Below are positions 1-18,416 of a stretch of DNA of 64,000 bases, one piece after another. Numbering within the stretch: the stretch's first letter is position 1; each line of letters starts with the position of its first letter. The notes under the pieces are model-generated. The model saw only the letters and a program-made list of their open reading frames with translations. It did not search any database and was not told where the DNA came from. This stretch comes from Nematostella vectensis (taxonomy: Eukaryota > Cnidaria > Anthozoa > Actiniaria > Edwardsiidae): NCBI RefSeq assembly GCF_932526225.1, contig NC_064044.1, forward strand, positions 3,808,092 through 3,872,091, written 5' to 3'. Both the position numbers and the translations under genes were made by a program.

Positions 1-905
1 AAAAAGAAAATAATATCACTGTAAATGCAAAAAACGAGCTAAAGAAACATTGTTTTTATCTCAAGCTAAGGTAGTGGAGAGATTTGGAATTTTGAAGTCT
101 ACTTTTACTAGTTCGTCTAGAAATTCAATAATTTAAAACTATAAATCAATTAATTACTAGACCTTTCAGGTCCCTTGGGAATAGGGACTTTATAATGCAT
201 GCCTATTCCAGATAATAATCATATCCAAAAAAGATATATTTTTTAACGGATTACTCGGAAAACTAGCGAAATTATTTAACAAAACCCTTTGGTTATGTTG
301 CAAATGTTATCCAACATTAATCAGTGCTAAGGAGTTCTACACTAAGCAGTATATGGGTCCTTAGCTTTTGATTTACAGAAAAACCCTTAAGTCATTTACC
401 GATAGAGTGGTTATCCATAGCGTTCTATAAAATACATATAACACAAAGATGAGAGTTGTTTTTAGTATCGGTGGGCAGATATGCAGTATCGAAGTCAATT
501 CGCACGCGTCTTGGTCAATGGGTAGTGAGTTTGTGAAAATTTTTTTTGTGTTTTCGATTCTCTAGGGTATAGAGGGGGTTGAATGGTTTGAATAAAAGCC
601 TTGACGGGTTTACCGTTAACGTATGGTAGGTAATAACTAAGTCTATTTAAGCTGGAACAATAGCAGAGAGTCAATGGAGAACGATTGGGGGTGATTGGAG
701 CAGCTTAGACTAGCACGCGTCCAACGCTAGCTAAGTCAACATAAGAGATGATCTATTGTTATGATAAATAGAGCGGACAGACATAGCACGCGCTCATACC
801 CGAGGCTCGCATTCATACAAAGGCTGTCAAGCCAACAACGAGCGGTAGTATCGCGCGAATCAAGAAAACTCACCGGCTCTCAGCTGCTACTAGTATTCAA
901 CTATC
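1..905. other. 5' flank of the bHLH gene, no gene seen
   Basis: This AT-rich stretch has no convincing coding exon on either strand. It is probably the promoter and 5' untranslated region of the bHLH gene that starts at 906, but I could not pick out a reliable TATA box or initiator. A short open frame at 761-955 overlaps the start of the bHLH gene in another frame and looks like chance. Confidence 0.5.
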
Positions 906-1677
906 ATGACAAAAGGCGAAGGTACAGAAACTGTGATCGCTTGCAGCAGCGGTGAATGCACCGGGAAAGAAAAAGAAGACAGTACGAGATATCGCAAATG
1001 GGCTCTTTTGGATCGAAGCCGTCGGCTAAAAGCAAGCGCAAGAGAGCGAAAACGGCGGCATGTTTTAAACAACGCATTGGAATTACTGCGAAAGAAGGTG
1101 CCCTGCGTCGACCAGAATCCCCAGAAGTTATCAAAGATTGAAGTGCTACGATTGGCGATTGATTATATTGCAATGCTCAGTTGTTATCTGAACAACAGCC
1201 AGTCTGCAGCTGTGTGCTCTCAGCCCGCGCTCTCCGCATCTATAGGATCGCAAGCTGCTGCCATGCTCCTAGACCACGGAAATTCGTTCAACGCAGCTAC
1301 GGCAGCTTTCTTCAACGGAGTCCCAACTAAGACCGAACCAAATGCTGCTATGATGATGGACGACTGCTCAAAAAGAGTAAGTCATTTATTTATCAAAACT
1401 TAAAAAGTTTAGCGAACTTTTTGAAACTTTTAATTTCCGAGAGAATACATTATATAAAGGCGGGCTGCTCAATTAATAATATCATGCACGAAATATAAAA
1501 GTTTAGCGAAACTAGGCTTTTACAGAAAAGAATGACTTTAGAAAGTTGTCTACTACTAACTTAGATGTCGTCTAGAGATTTAACCCAAATCATTTTTTTT
1601 CTTAGCAGGTTGCAGAGCACTATGGAATCACAACAACAGAGTTAGACGTTTACCTGCACGGCTATCAAGAACAGTGA
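906..1677 (+). CDS. bHLH transcription factor (class A, atonal-like), two exons
   Basis: Predicted nuclear DNA-binding protein of 179 aa. Exon 1 is 906-1376 and ends at a clean GTAAGT donor; exon 2 is 1609-1677, after a TTTTTTTTCTTAGCAG acceptor, and ends in TGA. Both junctions are phase 0. The bHLH domain covers about residues 40-95: a basic region with ARERKRR, helix 1, a loop containing [10 protein letters not shown], and helix 2 with [15 protein letters not shown]. The conserved Arg-Glu-Arg of the basic region suggests E-box binding as a dimer. The KLSKIE-LRLA helix 2 is typical of atonal/neurogenin-related class A factors, but I cannot place it in a named family. The N-terminus is acidic; the region after the domain is Ala-, Ser- and Met-rich. 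Exon 2 encodes a short tail ending YLHGYQEQ. Being a small bHLH gene, it could be a neural or glandular cell-fate regulator; that is inference. Confidence 0.9.
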
Positions 1678-1969
1678 ATACCACATCTAGGCTTTTATTA
1701 ACGAATTGTAAAAAAAAGACTACCTCGAAATGTAAATATGAACACGCTTTTATAGATATTAATATTTTATACTAAAGATTGTAATTTTTGAAAAAATAAT
1801 ATTATGGAAATGGTTTTGTTTCTATGGTGGAAAAATATCTTTCTATTTTGAACATTTTCGTGAACGCCCAGAACATTTGAACAAATAGCGGATCTTTTTT
1901 TCTTATAAAATGATTTCTCACTCTTTCTTTAATATTGTACATAAAACGTATTATAGTTTGTATAAAAGA

Positions 1970-1975
1970 AATAAA
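1970..1975 (+). terminator. poly(A) signal of the bHLH gene
   Basis: A canonical AATAAA lies about 290 bp after the bHLH stop codon, in AT-rich sequence with no other candidate gene end nearby. Confidence 0.55.
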
Positions 1976-1980
1976 ATCAA

Positions 1981-4900
1981 TTATGAAGAGTTTTTAAACA
2001 AAAGTGTCCATTTTTTTTAGTTTCGTTTGATAGAAACGCCCGAGTTTGTTGGCGTGAAATGCGTGCGTGATTCAACCCACCAATAGACCAAGCGAATTTG
2101 TAACTCGATCAGGCCTACTTACAAATTTAGGATATATCACTTAAACCAGTTCACGCAAAGGATTTACATTGCTGCGGTCATTCTAGCAGTACACTATGCT
2201 AGGGAATTTAGCATTTTAACGACGAACAAGTGCGGACAACGGTGTTTAACAACAATGCGACGAGAGATCACACAGGCGTAACTGAAAATCGCTTACGATA
2301 TAAATGAACTATATAAATAAATTTGTGGCTAAGTTCTCTTCAATGGAAAAGTTAAACGACGCCCAGTTTTTAAGACGATTGAATTTATCTAATGACTTGT
2401 CTAAATGGGGTAATAAAAGCGTAGATAAATACAAATTTACAATCAACGCACATGGGACTAGTAAGCCGTATTGTAATAAAAAAAAACTCTATTATCGAAG
2501 CGGGAATCTTTTATGTATAAAGACTATTAGCATACTAGAAGAGCATTTTCGCGGCAAACCGAGTGGTCTTGAGTATAGTATCAGGGCCACCAGCAAAGCA
2601 TCTTAAAAGCCACCAATATTCAGACACAATTGTGAGGCTTTGACACAATGAAGATACCTGTTTTGTAGGCTGAAATTAGCGTGATTGAATTAGCGTACCG
2701 ATTAATGCCGAAAACCTCAGCATAGAACAGACAGAACAAGAAACGATGAATGAAAGTCTATATCAATTTAGCTTTAAAGCATGTATGGTAATCTATTTGA
2801 AGTTTTGAGAGGGTTGCAAAGTTTAATAATGTTTGGCAAACTTTCAACGGTTAAATCACCACGTGGAAGTTTTGGCGGTATTGTTACAATGGGCTTTGTA
2901 ACATCGTTGGAGACAGCGTTGTTGTTTCGCCGTAACTAAGCAACTTTCACGAAAAATGTTCCTTTAAAATAAACTATCAAGATAAAGAAAGTGTGAAAGC
3001 GATCAATCCACGACGCGCTTGTGCGTTGGTATTTTGCTCACTGGTTTGCGTGGAAGTTAAGGCGCCCTGGGGGTAGAGTAAAACAGGTAGGTATGGTTAA
3101 GCAGAGTTTGGCTTTAATTGGTTGGGTTCAGCGAGAGAAATAAGTCTATAGGGGAGTTTATTGACAAATGCATACACGTGTAGTAAAGAATGGGAAGTTA
3201 TCCATTCACGCCATCACACAACACTTCAAAACAATGAGCGTAAAACCGGGGACGCGTCTCACAATGGTCTATTGATCTGGCTTGAATTCCGTATACTTTT
3301 TCAAATTTTCAATTTCTCCAAGTAAACAGCAAAATTAAAAATAATAACACACGAAAATTATTTGTGAGTTTAGGTTTTTTTAACGAACACCAAAATCAAT
3401 GTTCTCTTTTGTTTGCTTTTTTTGTCTTTCTGAAAAAAAGGAAAGGAAAAAGAACGCACTAGCATCCATGTACACTTGCTGTGGATAAAAATGTATATTA
3501 AAACATCTATTGTAGGATATCAAAGTACATGGACGACGGTTACGAAGCAAAAGTTAGAGTGTAAAAGGAAAGTTTTGACTTATATAATGACAAATATTGT
3601 CTTTTGCGAAATCAGAACTAACAATTCGAAGTGTAGGCTTTAAAGAAACTCGACCATTGCGTGTTTTTGCACACTTCCCTGGTTTTTCTCGGAATTTTTT
3701 CCCTAGAACATTACAGCCTGCGCTTTATATAAAAAAATACTTCATTCATGCTTGAAATAACCTTTCTGGCAAGATGAGAACAATTTTTAGAGGGAAAGAA
3801 AGTTTTTTTTAATATTTGTGTAATTTGTTAAGGGACATCATTTTATAAAGCAGTTTAAAAATGTGCTTATTTTGTCAATTAAACAATGTTTTGGCTTTGA
3901 ATTTGGCTTAATCGCTCTTGGAATTTGGCTTCTTGGTTTGTGGAAAGGTTTCAGAAAAGATCAGCGTTAAATGCAATTTTGGGTTTATTCATAACAATGA
4001 GTTTTTTGTGGTCCATGGATTACTAGATGATTAACACATAATTTTGAGGCTCTCTATGTCATCCGCTTATAATAGTGAACTTTTACGTGAACTTTGAAAA
4101 TATACATGCGATAAAAAGGTGCACAACTGATGACGCATATTGAAAGACGTTTATGTCATTTTATATATTAATCACATAAACCCATTTGAAGAACGCGCGC
4201 CGAATGGGGTCCTTTTCCCAGGGATAAAGTCTTTAAAAAATGCATCAAACTACAGCCCGCATAAGCATTAGGTAGGAGCGAGGTTTGTGAGCGCGTAATT
4301 CTAGCATTACATGGATATAAGTACTCTATAATAGACATCAAAGGCAACAATAGCGCTCTTGCTCACAGTTTCCCGGTTTTACTGACGAAACAAATTCAAA
4401 GCCTATAATATTCTACTTTTCCCTTCTAAAAGTTTACACTTTTCAAACGCTGTTCATAATCACACTCGCAGTTTCGAAAAATGATTCAACCCAAACATTT
4501 AATCATATCAATAACCAATAAAATAAAGGAATATCGGGAATGGCTTAATACAGGCATATAAAAATACTTTTTATTCCTGTGATTTTGTTTTTTGGGTGAC
4601 AAAAATTAAAATGACTTGTCTATGGAAGGGCGAAATAAGTGCGAGTTTTGTTTAGCTTTTGTACGAGATTGATCCTAATATTGTCTTTAAAGGTAGTTCA
4701 CAGAACAATGCTTCAGTACATTAAAACAATAACGATTGATGTAAAAAAAAAGCACTAGAACCAGGTGGCGCGTGTTGTATAAGCATTAACAATGCAAGTA
4801 AGAATATTTTAAATGGCGGATCCTCTAAAGAAAAAAAAAACAAGGCCGACAAAATTATGTAAAGAAACATTTTGGCGGCCTTAATCAGGTTATTTTTACG

Positions 4901-6786
4901 GTGTCTGCTTTTGGCAAATTGGCAAGGAATCCATTCTAGTGCTAATTGTCGGGAAACCCTTTCAGTGCTTATGGCGGAAAACCCTAAGAATGTACTTCGA
5001 CGCACGCTTTTGCAATGACACGCGTACAGAACCATTCAAAGTGTCAGGTTGTCTACCGCTTAAACAATATAGTAGACGACAAAAAGTCTCCATGGGATTA
5101 TTAATAAGGTATTTCCAATCGGATCTTGAAATGTGTATAAACCTCTTTAAGTTGCACAAAACGTGTATAGTGCTAACGTTGGGTTATTTCATTATTTCTC
5201 GTCTGATTCCCGGATAATTCGTCAGGCAAAGCATTTCGGGTAAAGGGGGAGGGGGTGTAACGCGGGCTCAATCACCCAGAGTGGCAGGTGCCCCACAGTC
5301 GCCAACTTAACTTCAGTCTTCGAAAACTATAATTCTCTCGAAAAATGATGGTCTTGCGACAATCTAATTCTAAATGGCAGGTAACAGAATAACAGGCAGA
5401 TCACCTATTGCAGACACCAATTATATTCTTTTGTATTTAAAAAACGTTTGCATGTTTTTTTTTTCATGCAATTGACCGTTCGTTTATACACCTATTTCAA
5501 ATAAGATCGCAAATATCAAATTTTTATTTGCTTATATATTTGATACCTTTTTAGAAAGCAGGCGCATTGTATTTTCAGGTCCAGTTTTCAAACCTGTTTT
5601 TTCTACAGCATATGTATTTTATTGAAAGAAATCTCCCTCGTGCCGCTAAGTCAGGAATTTGGTTCAAAATATCTTTGCAAATATACTACAAAAAAATCCA
5701 AAGAAGCGGAAGAAGATTCCACGAAGATGTTTAATTCGAGATTCCAGATGACAATAAATCTGTGATACACTTCTGCTCAGCGTAGGAATGGAAAATATTT
5801 GCTGGTCAAATGTTCGATCCAATGTATGTTGCTGGCTGGGTTCCTAGAAAGCAGGTTAACATTATTCCATCCCAGGAATGAATGCCCCTTTTATCCAATC
5901 AAACGTCAAGATAGCCGTATTTATCTGTGGTTAGCACTACACTGCTATCTAGGAACCGGCCCGTGGGTATTGCTCAATAAGATATCCTAAAAAATGGCAT
6001 TTAGCCGGTGTTTTTATAGCGAAAAACCGCCTTGTTATTGTTCACAATTGAAAATACAGCGGCTCATCTCTAAAATAACCATAAACGATCGAAAAGTCTG
6101 ATACTTTATTAATGATATTCGATTTAAAGTTTTACAGTTACCTGCTTGAATTAACCGATGGAAATGTATTCTTTGAGTCAATCGGTGTTGTGTGGGTGGT
6201 AGCAGCTTGACTGAATGAAAATAGCGGTTATGGTGAGGTTTGCATTATTTGGGTAAGGATTATTCTCTAAATAGTTAGGAGTTTATCATCGAGAACAATA
6301 ATTTGCCATTTTGAAATATATGAACTGCTAATTATTGTTAACCTAAATAGAAAACAACATCATTACCTCCTTCCTAGCTGAAAACTTATTTACATATGTT
6401 TTCATACCACCAATCTGAAAAGTTAGTAGGGGGGGGGGACATTAACATGAATTGAAATTTGTGAATTCAGTAATGGAAGTGTTAATAAAACAACTGAAAA
6501 AGATTCAAATAGTAGAAGCTACATCTTAGGGGATATAATGATTTTCAATGCCAGCCAAATGAAAATTTAGAACATTTTGAAATTCCAGAATTGTAGGAGG
6601 CTCGGAAATTGATCAGAATACCTGTTAAAAAATAAAGCCCTCTCCTAAACCCTGCATCAAAATTTGAGGCCCTCCCCAAAATCGACGCTCAAAAAATAGC
6701 AACCCTCCCCCAAACATAGCAGCTTAATTCTAGTGATTTAGTACTATGCTATATGCTTCAACCCTTGATATCAGTGAGATCTGGCT
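1981..6786. other. Gene-free interval between the bHLH and sulfotransferase genes
   Basis: AT-rich non-coding DNA. The open frames here (for example 2304-2606 +, 4721-5035 - and 4939-5217 +) have no recognisable domain, no splice support and AT-driven composition. The one structured element is a small inverted-repeat transposon at about 5834-5962. The interval should also hold the sulfotransferase 3' UTR just below 6787. Confidence 0.5.
5834..5962. mobile_element. MITE-like inverted-repeat element, family 1
   Basis: The left end GGCTGGGTTCCTAGAAAGCA and the right end, read in reverse complement as GGCCGGTTCCTAGATAGCA, form imperfect terminal inverted repeats around a non-coding core of about 90 bp. 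A related partial copy lies at 18722-18795, where the same GGCCGGTTCCTAG end and a shared TTTGATTGGATAAAA core motif recur. Size and lack of coding capacity fit a non-autonomous DNA transposon; the superfamily is unknown. Confidence 0.6.
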
Positions 6787-13048
<6,262 letters not shown>

Positions 13049-14084
13049 TAGTGAAATGTTGTATGTCTCGGATTGAATGTGTTTAGAGTTTGTTGACAAA
13101 GTTCAATCAGTAATTGCATGTAAATAGAACTTTGTTTGACGAGCGCTCGTCACGTAACCGATAGTTTTGTTAAAAGTATATAAATATAAAATAAAAAATA
13201 AATACCATAATAGTGGCACTAGGGGCATGCGTATCAATCAATGGCTGTCGTTTTTCTAAATGGTCTAAAGGAGCCTGGGGCGGGAGAGATGTGATATTCT
13301 AAAACGTTAGGGACTAGGCTCCATTTCCAAGATGGGTGCCAGCAAAAGCGTAGTAAACACGAATTCCTGCAAGTTTACGTGGAAAATATCGACTTACAAA
13401 TTTCTAGAGCGATAAAAATGTGAAAAAATCACTCCCAAATATGGTATGTAATGCCTAATAAGGAAATGACCGAGCGAGCTAGAAAAAACGAAAGTTTTTA
13501 AAACAAGATTGACTGATGTGTCCCCCCGAACATTTTCAAAAATTATAATGAAAAGACCACTAGGGGCGTGGCTTCCCCCCCAATATTTTCTACATGTTTC
13601 TGTATCCTACTAACAAGTGGCCTGCTATGGCTCTGCTATGAAAATGCTTTCTCGCACTTGGTATGTTGCTAGGATAACAAAATGGTGCAATAAGCGTCGG
13701 GCTCATTTTAGTAGGCTAACGATGAACAGAACAGGTCTGTCACAAGGCAACTGAGTGGTTGTATTTAATTTGTCCTTGCTTTAAAACTGCTACGGGCTAT
13801 ATACAATTTTTTGGCGTTAGTGAAACAGGGTTTTTTTTTTTATAACTGGTTGGCAAGATGACATAAGCAGATTAGAATTAGTTGTCAGAGGTGGAGACAT
13901 TTTGCTCTTATCTTACCAAACCAGTGAAGGATATTTTCATAATTAAAGAAACTTGTGCGGCATTTGCATATTCGAACTCGAATTTATCAAATACAACATA
14001 ATGAAAAAAAAAATTAACAAAAAAAATGTTAGCGCAAACGGCAAGATGCGATTGACAAACGGTAGTTCTACGACTGAAAGGAAA
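13049..14084. other. Upstream region of the sulfotransferase gene, no gene seen
   Basis: Non-coding sequence between the inferred first sulfotransferase exon and the start of the duplicated segment. It holds a stretch at about 13520-13600 (with GACCACTAGGGGCGTGG and CCCCAATATTTTCT) that recurs at about 45285-45350, so it is a dispersed repeat. No promoter element is called. Confidence 0.4.
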
Positions 14085-14755
14085 CTCATCAATTTTTTAC
14101 TCTCGCTTCGCGGTGCTTTACCAATAACCCTCATCCTTACAAACAGGGGCGTACGCAGGATTTTAACAAGTTGCAGTCAAAGCATTCAGAAGCTTAATAA
14201 AGGCGTGGCCCCTTATCCCACATCTCCGTTAAGAATTCATAAATCCCGCTTTTGGGTTTGAAATTGGCGTCAATGCGTCAGACTTTTCAGAATATTACAG
14301 GATCCTCTGTCATCCTCGATCTGAAATAGGACTTTATTCGTCGCGTGGCACCGAACGACATAACATTGTTTGGAAATCATCTGCAGACTAACATGATTAA
14401 GAAAATTATAATTTTTATCCTCATCATATATGTAAAACTACGTACATAAAAATGAATAAGCATTTGATTTTTTCCCCTCTTAATGCAAATGAGATCGCCA
14501 AATTCTTTTGCAGTCCAGTGACTGCAGGCTTATAGGCTGCGTACAAACAACAAACAACAGACACCATAAGCACCTAACACATGCGACTTTACAGGCGATG
14601 TTTGCAGGGAGAACTTTCAAAAAAAGGTGCATATATTTCATGCCCCGCGGCTGCAAAGATTCACGCAAATGTATTCTAAAGCAGACCAGTTTATTACAGA
14701 AAAAATAGGAGATGTATTCTGAAGTAAATCAAGTCTGTGACTAAAAAACACCGAT

Positions 14756-15001
14756 ATTTGTTTCGATATTTGTATGATATTTGTTTCGATATTTGTATGA
14801 TATTTGTATGATATTTGTATGATATTTGTTTGATATTTGTATGATATTTGTTTGATATTTGTATGATATTTGTATGATATTTGTTTGATATTTGTATGAT
14901 ATTTGTATGATATTTGTATATTTGTATGATATTTGTTTGATATTTGTATGATATTTGTATGATATTTTTATGATGTTTGTATGATATTTGTTTGATATTT
15001 C
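14756..15001. repeat. 11-bp minisatellite
   Basis: About 22 copies of GATATTTGTAT and its GATATTTGTTT variant. It sits at the same place in copy A where copy B has an inverted-repeat element (20905-21250), so the two copies have diverged here. The minus-strand open frame across it is an artefact. Confidence 0.92.
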
Positions 15002-15177
15002 TCAAATCATCGGGTAGGTTTAACATAAGAAGTACCATTGGAACGGTTCACATTGATGACAATTTTATATTAAACCTGTTGGGAAATTGTTTATATTTGA
15101 AGCAAAGGTACTGATAGACTGAAGCTAAGTACAAAATGTATTGAAAGTATTTGCTGACATGATACGGGAAAGATGTC

Positions 15178-15790
15178 TCATTCACACTTTTCTCAAGGAC
15201 CCATAAAGAAGTTTGATGTTTAGTTCACATTCACACTTCTCTTGTCCAATATCTCAAGGCGTTTCCTCGATGTTTGGGTATTTTTCCCACATCTAACCGT
15301 AGCCTTGGTGTTTAAGTCTCATTCACACTTGTCTCTAATGGCCCATGGACCCATGAAGACATAACCTTTATGTAAGTCTCATTCATACTTGTCTCTATAA
15401 TATAGGCCAATAACCAGTGGCCTTTATGTTAAAGTCTCATTCACATTTCTCTCTCCAATGGCCCAATGACGCATGAAGACGTAATCTAGGTGTTTAAATA
15501 TTATCCACACTTGTCTGTCTAGTTGCCCATGGACCCATGACGTCTCATTCACACTTGTCTCTAATGGCCCATGGAACCATGAAGACGTGGCCTTGATGTT
15601 TAAGTATCATTCTTACTTGTCTCTAATGGCCCAATGACCCATGAAGACGTGGCCTTGGTGTTTAAATTTCATTCACACTTGTCTCTAAAGGCCCATAGAA
15701 CCATGAAGACGTAGCCTTGATGTTTAAGTCTCATTCACACTTGTCTCTAATAGGCCATGGACCCATGAAGACGTAGCCTTGGATAGGATA
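15178..15790. repeat. About 62-bp minisatellite, copy A
   Basis: Tandem units containing GTCTCATTCACACTTGTCTC, TAATGGCCCATGGACCCATG and AAGACGTAGCCTTGGTGTTT, with indels. The same family fills 21470-22300 in the other copy of the segment. It lies downstream of the POLR3A stop codon in both copies. Confidence 0.9.
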
Positions 15791-16335
15791 CCTAGCAGCA
15801 CATCGACCTTTATTTGTACATGTTATGCTACATGTGGGAAGGTAAAAAAAAATCTGTTTAGATACCTTCATGGCAAAATGAATTGCGGTACAATCGTGCA
15901 AAAACGGTCGCTTGAGACCATCGTCTTGGTAACGGAGTGCAGTGACCATGGAAACCAGACTCAATGAGCCTATTGTCGGAAACCTGTCATGTCGAGTTTG
16001 TTGCCGGGTCGTCAAAATGGATCACCGGATCTAGTGGTCAGCGGTTCTCTCAAACTATGGAGTAATAACAAGGGTAGGGAAAGGGGCTTGAAACCGAGAA
16101 AAACAAAGTGACCTTGTCGGCCTGCGGGCTCGTGCAATTATTTATAATTTTTGAAAAACCCGCACTCGTACAATTAATTCCAAATTGAACTCAAAGTCGC
16201 ATGATTACCTATACTAATGGTGTGTCTGGCTAGGGTCCTTCAGAATATTGAAAACAATAGCAAAGTTGTTGCTGACTATGGTCCTTTAGAGAAAAAGGGA
16301 TGTGTGGTGGCTGTACTTACCGATGCCAGCTAGTC

Positions 16336-16477
16336 TACTTGTAGGCTTTGATAGTTTTCCGGCACGAAAACCCCGAAAACACGAAGTTCGCATACCACGG
16401 CCGCCATCTTGGATTGGTATGCGAACTTCGTGTTTTCAAGGTTTTCGTGCCGGAAAAACTATCAAAGCCTACAAGTA
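16336..16477. mobile_element. Hairpin MITE with a YY1-like core
   Basis: A nearly perfect palindrome of two arms of about 60 bp: the left starts TACTTGTAGGCTTTGATAG and the right ends CTATCAAAGCCTACAAGTA. The short loop contains GGCCGCCATCTTGG, an exact match to the YY1 consensus on the minus strand. It is absent from the matching place in copy B (near 26995), so it probably inserted after the duplication, next to the exon 39 remnant. The RNA or single-stranded DNA would fold into a long hairpin. Confidence 0.8.
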
Positions 16478-16997
16478 CGCCACAATGGCGCTGTTCGTAG
16501 GGCACTGTACACACACACGGCACGTTTATTGGCTGCTGGACCATTCAGTGCGACGCCTGCTACCGTGGCCACCTTTACAATTTCGTGAAGCCAATGAGAA
16601 AGCGAGAAACGTGCTGATTAACATCAAAGCCACTAGCCACAAACCAGAATAGCAAAGAATGGTTTCAGTGAACATCAGAGCACGATGGCATTCTCCTAGT
16701 TATGACGTGTCAGGCAAAACTATGATTCTCGCAAGCTAATTTACCCATTTTTTATGCATTTTAAAACTTTTATCGATAGCCACGATGGCTTGCCTCGGTC
16801 ATTACAGGGATTTTGCCTTCCAAGAAAAGTTCTTTCGCCGGAGTTTTTAAGAGCTTCTGGCTTCCAGGGAGGCCTCGGGGAACTGAGAAGCACGAGAACC
16901 CGTACCTTGAGAGCAATGAGTTCTGCCAGCAGCATCACGTGACGCACATCAATACTCCTTCCGTGGTTTTTCATGGTGTAGATGATCTCATTGATAA

Positions 16998-17300
16998 TGG
17001 TTTACCTGTCACACAACAAGTCAGGCGATGTCACGTCATCACTTCAAGTCACACAAAAAGGGCAAGCTATGTCATGCAATCACGCCTAGTCACATAACAT
17101 AACAAGCAATGTCACGCAATCACTTCAGGTCACACAACACGACTAGCTATGACACGCAATCACGCTTAGTCACACAACAAGACAAGCAATGTCAGGTTAT
17201 CACATCCAGTCACACAACAAGACAAGCAATGTCAGGTAATCACTTCAAGTCAAACAACACGACAAGCAATGTCACGCAACCACATCCAGTCACACAAGAA
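16998..17300. repeat. About 38-bp minisatellite, copy A
   Basis: Tandem units such as GTCACACAACAAGACAAGCA followed by ATGTCAGGTAATCACTTCA. The same family lies at 27415-27830 next to intact POLR3A exon 38. The first unit begins within the acceptor side of exon 38 in both copies. Confidence 0.88.
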
Positions 17301-17605
17301 GATCATATCGCGTACTAGAACTTCTACCATGCAGCTTCTATTTTCAACAAACTCTTAGTGTATAAACACATGTTCTACAACTTCTAACAGGCAGCTTCTA
17401 TTTGCAGCACTCTATCTGTGTATAAACACATGTTGTACAAATGTTACCTTGCAGCTTCATGTCACACACAGTTTATTATTACATCCCTACACTTCACCGT
17501 CTCCTCTAACTTGATCTCTATTTTCCCCATTTTCTTCTTTTATAAATTTCGAATATGCTTTTCTTTTACATCTGGCTAGATCGTAAACTCTTGTTCAAGA
17601 GGTAG

Positions 17606-17631
17606 CCCCCCCCCCCCCCCCCCCCCCCCCC
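17606..17631. repeat. Poly(C) tract
   Basis: A run of 26 cytosines. Other long G or C runs occur at 18312-18333, 30115-30132, 30347-30360, 40879-40893 and 63221-63237; they are prone to length errors in assembly. Confidence 0.95.
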
Positions 17632-18416
17632 GTAATAGTTCTAGTTTTGAAAGTTCCAGCCCTTTTCTTTAAAACCATACAGGTACTGGTATCAATTCAA
17701 TAACGTTTCTTTCTAAAGAGTGATCGTTGTTTCGAAAATAAAATTATAGCCCATTTGTGGAATTACGCTTTAAATCGAGGATCTGGTGCCATACATTTAC
17801 TGTATTTTTAGCACAAGGCCTCGATTTGAAGCTCTTCTTTAAACAAGGACCCGCACTATAAAATGGCCTGGACCAGGTCTATGAAAGGCTCAGTTGTCAG
17901 TAAAATGCGGAGCTCGCCGGAGTTCAGCAAATTTGTAAAGAATATTTGCTTCTCGATAATAATAAACTGTCGAGTGCCTTTCACTCCAAAGTCCAATATA
18001 AAACAAAAGGGCCTTTCTATGAACACAAAAGAAATCACAAGTATGAATTCGATTACGTAAAAGATAATAAAATACTAGATAAGATAATAAAATACTACTA
18101 TACTAGAAACCCGAAAAAGCGAGACCGACTTTCCCAGGGACTTTCCTATAAAAAATCTGACCACCCCCGAAAGAACAAAAAAGGATTTTCTACGCCATTG
18201 CAGTATCTCCACGGGACGTTTATTAATTTTATCTAATTCGCTGATGCCTTATAGACTTGTCTACAAATAGCACGTCTATTGCGAACCGAAAGTGGACTTC
18301 CGCCGTCGTGGGAGGGGGGGGGGGGGGGGGGGGCAAACCTAGGGCCTTGATTCGGCTGCATCTCCCCAACTAATTGGGCTGTTTGCACGAAAACATTTGT
18401 TTTTTTCTGTTTTCAG

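Larger units (their letters stand above)
15987..17457 (-). pseudogene. Broken copy of the POLR3A 3' exons
   Basis: Remnants, minus strand, in the order found in POLR3A. Exon 37 is only its last bases and donor near 17447-17457. Exon 38 is full length at 17005-16906 (100 nt), but its first full codon is TAA where the intact copy has CAA, so it carries a nonsense change; a Met-to-Arg change is also present. Exon 39 is reduced to a donor scrap near 16321-16330, next to a hairpin MITE. Exon 40 keeps only its 5' part (16054-16034), fused at a shared AGTGG to a damaged exon 42 (16033-15987) that lacks its conserved RRPLIFD stretch. Exon 41 and the satellite-bearing intron are gone. It cannot encode the polymerase tail. 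It is downstream of the real gene end at 22583. Confidence 0.88.

Noticed and set aside
2304-2606. 100-codon open frame
   Set aside because: AT-rich chance open frame without a homolog I recognise, splice sites or a nearby promoter.
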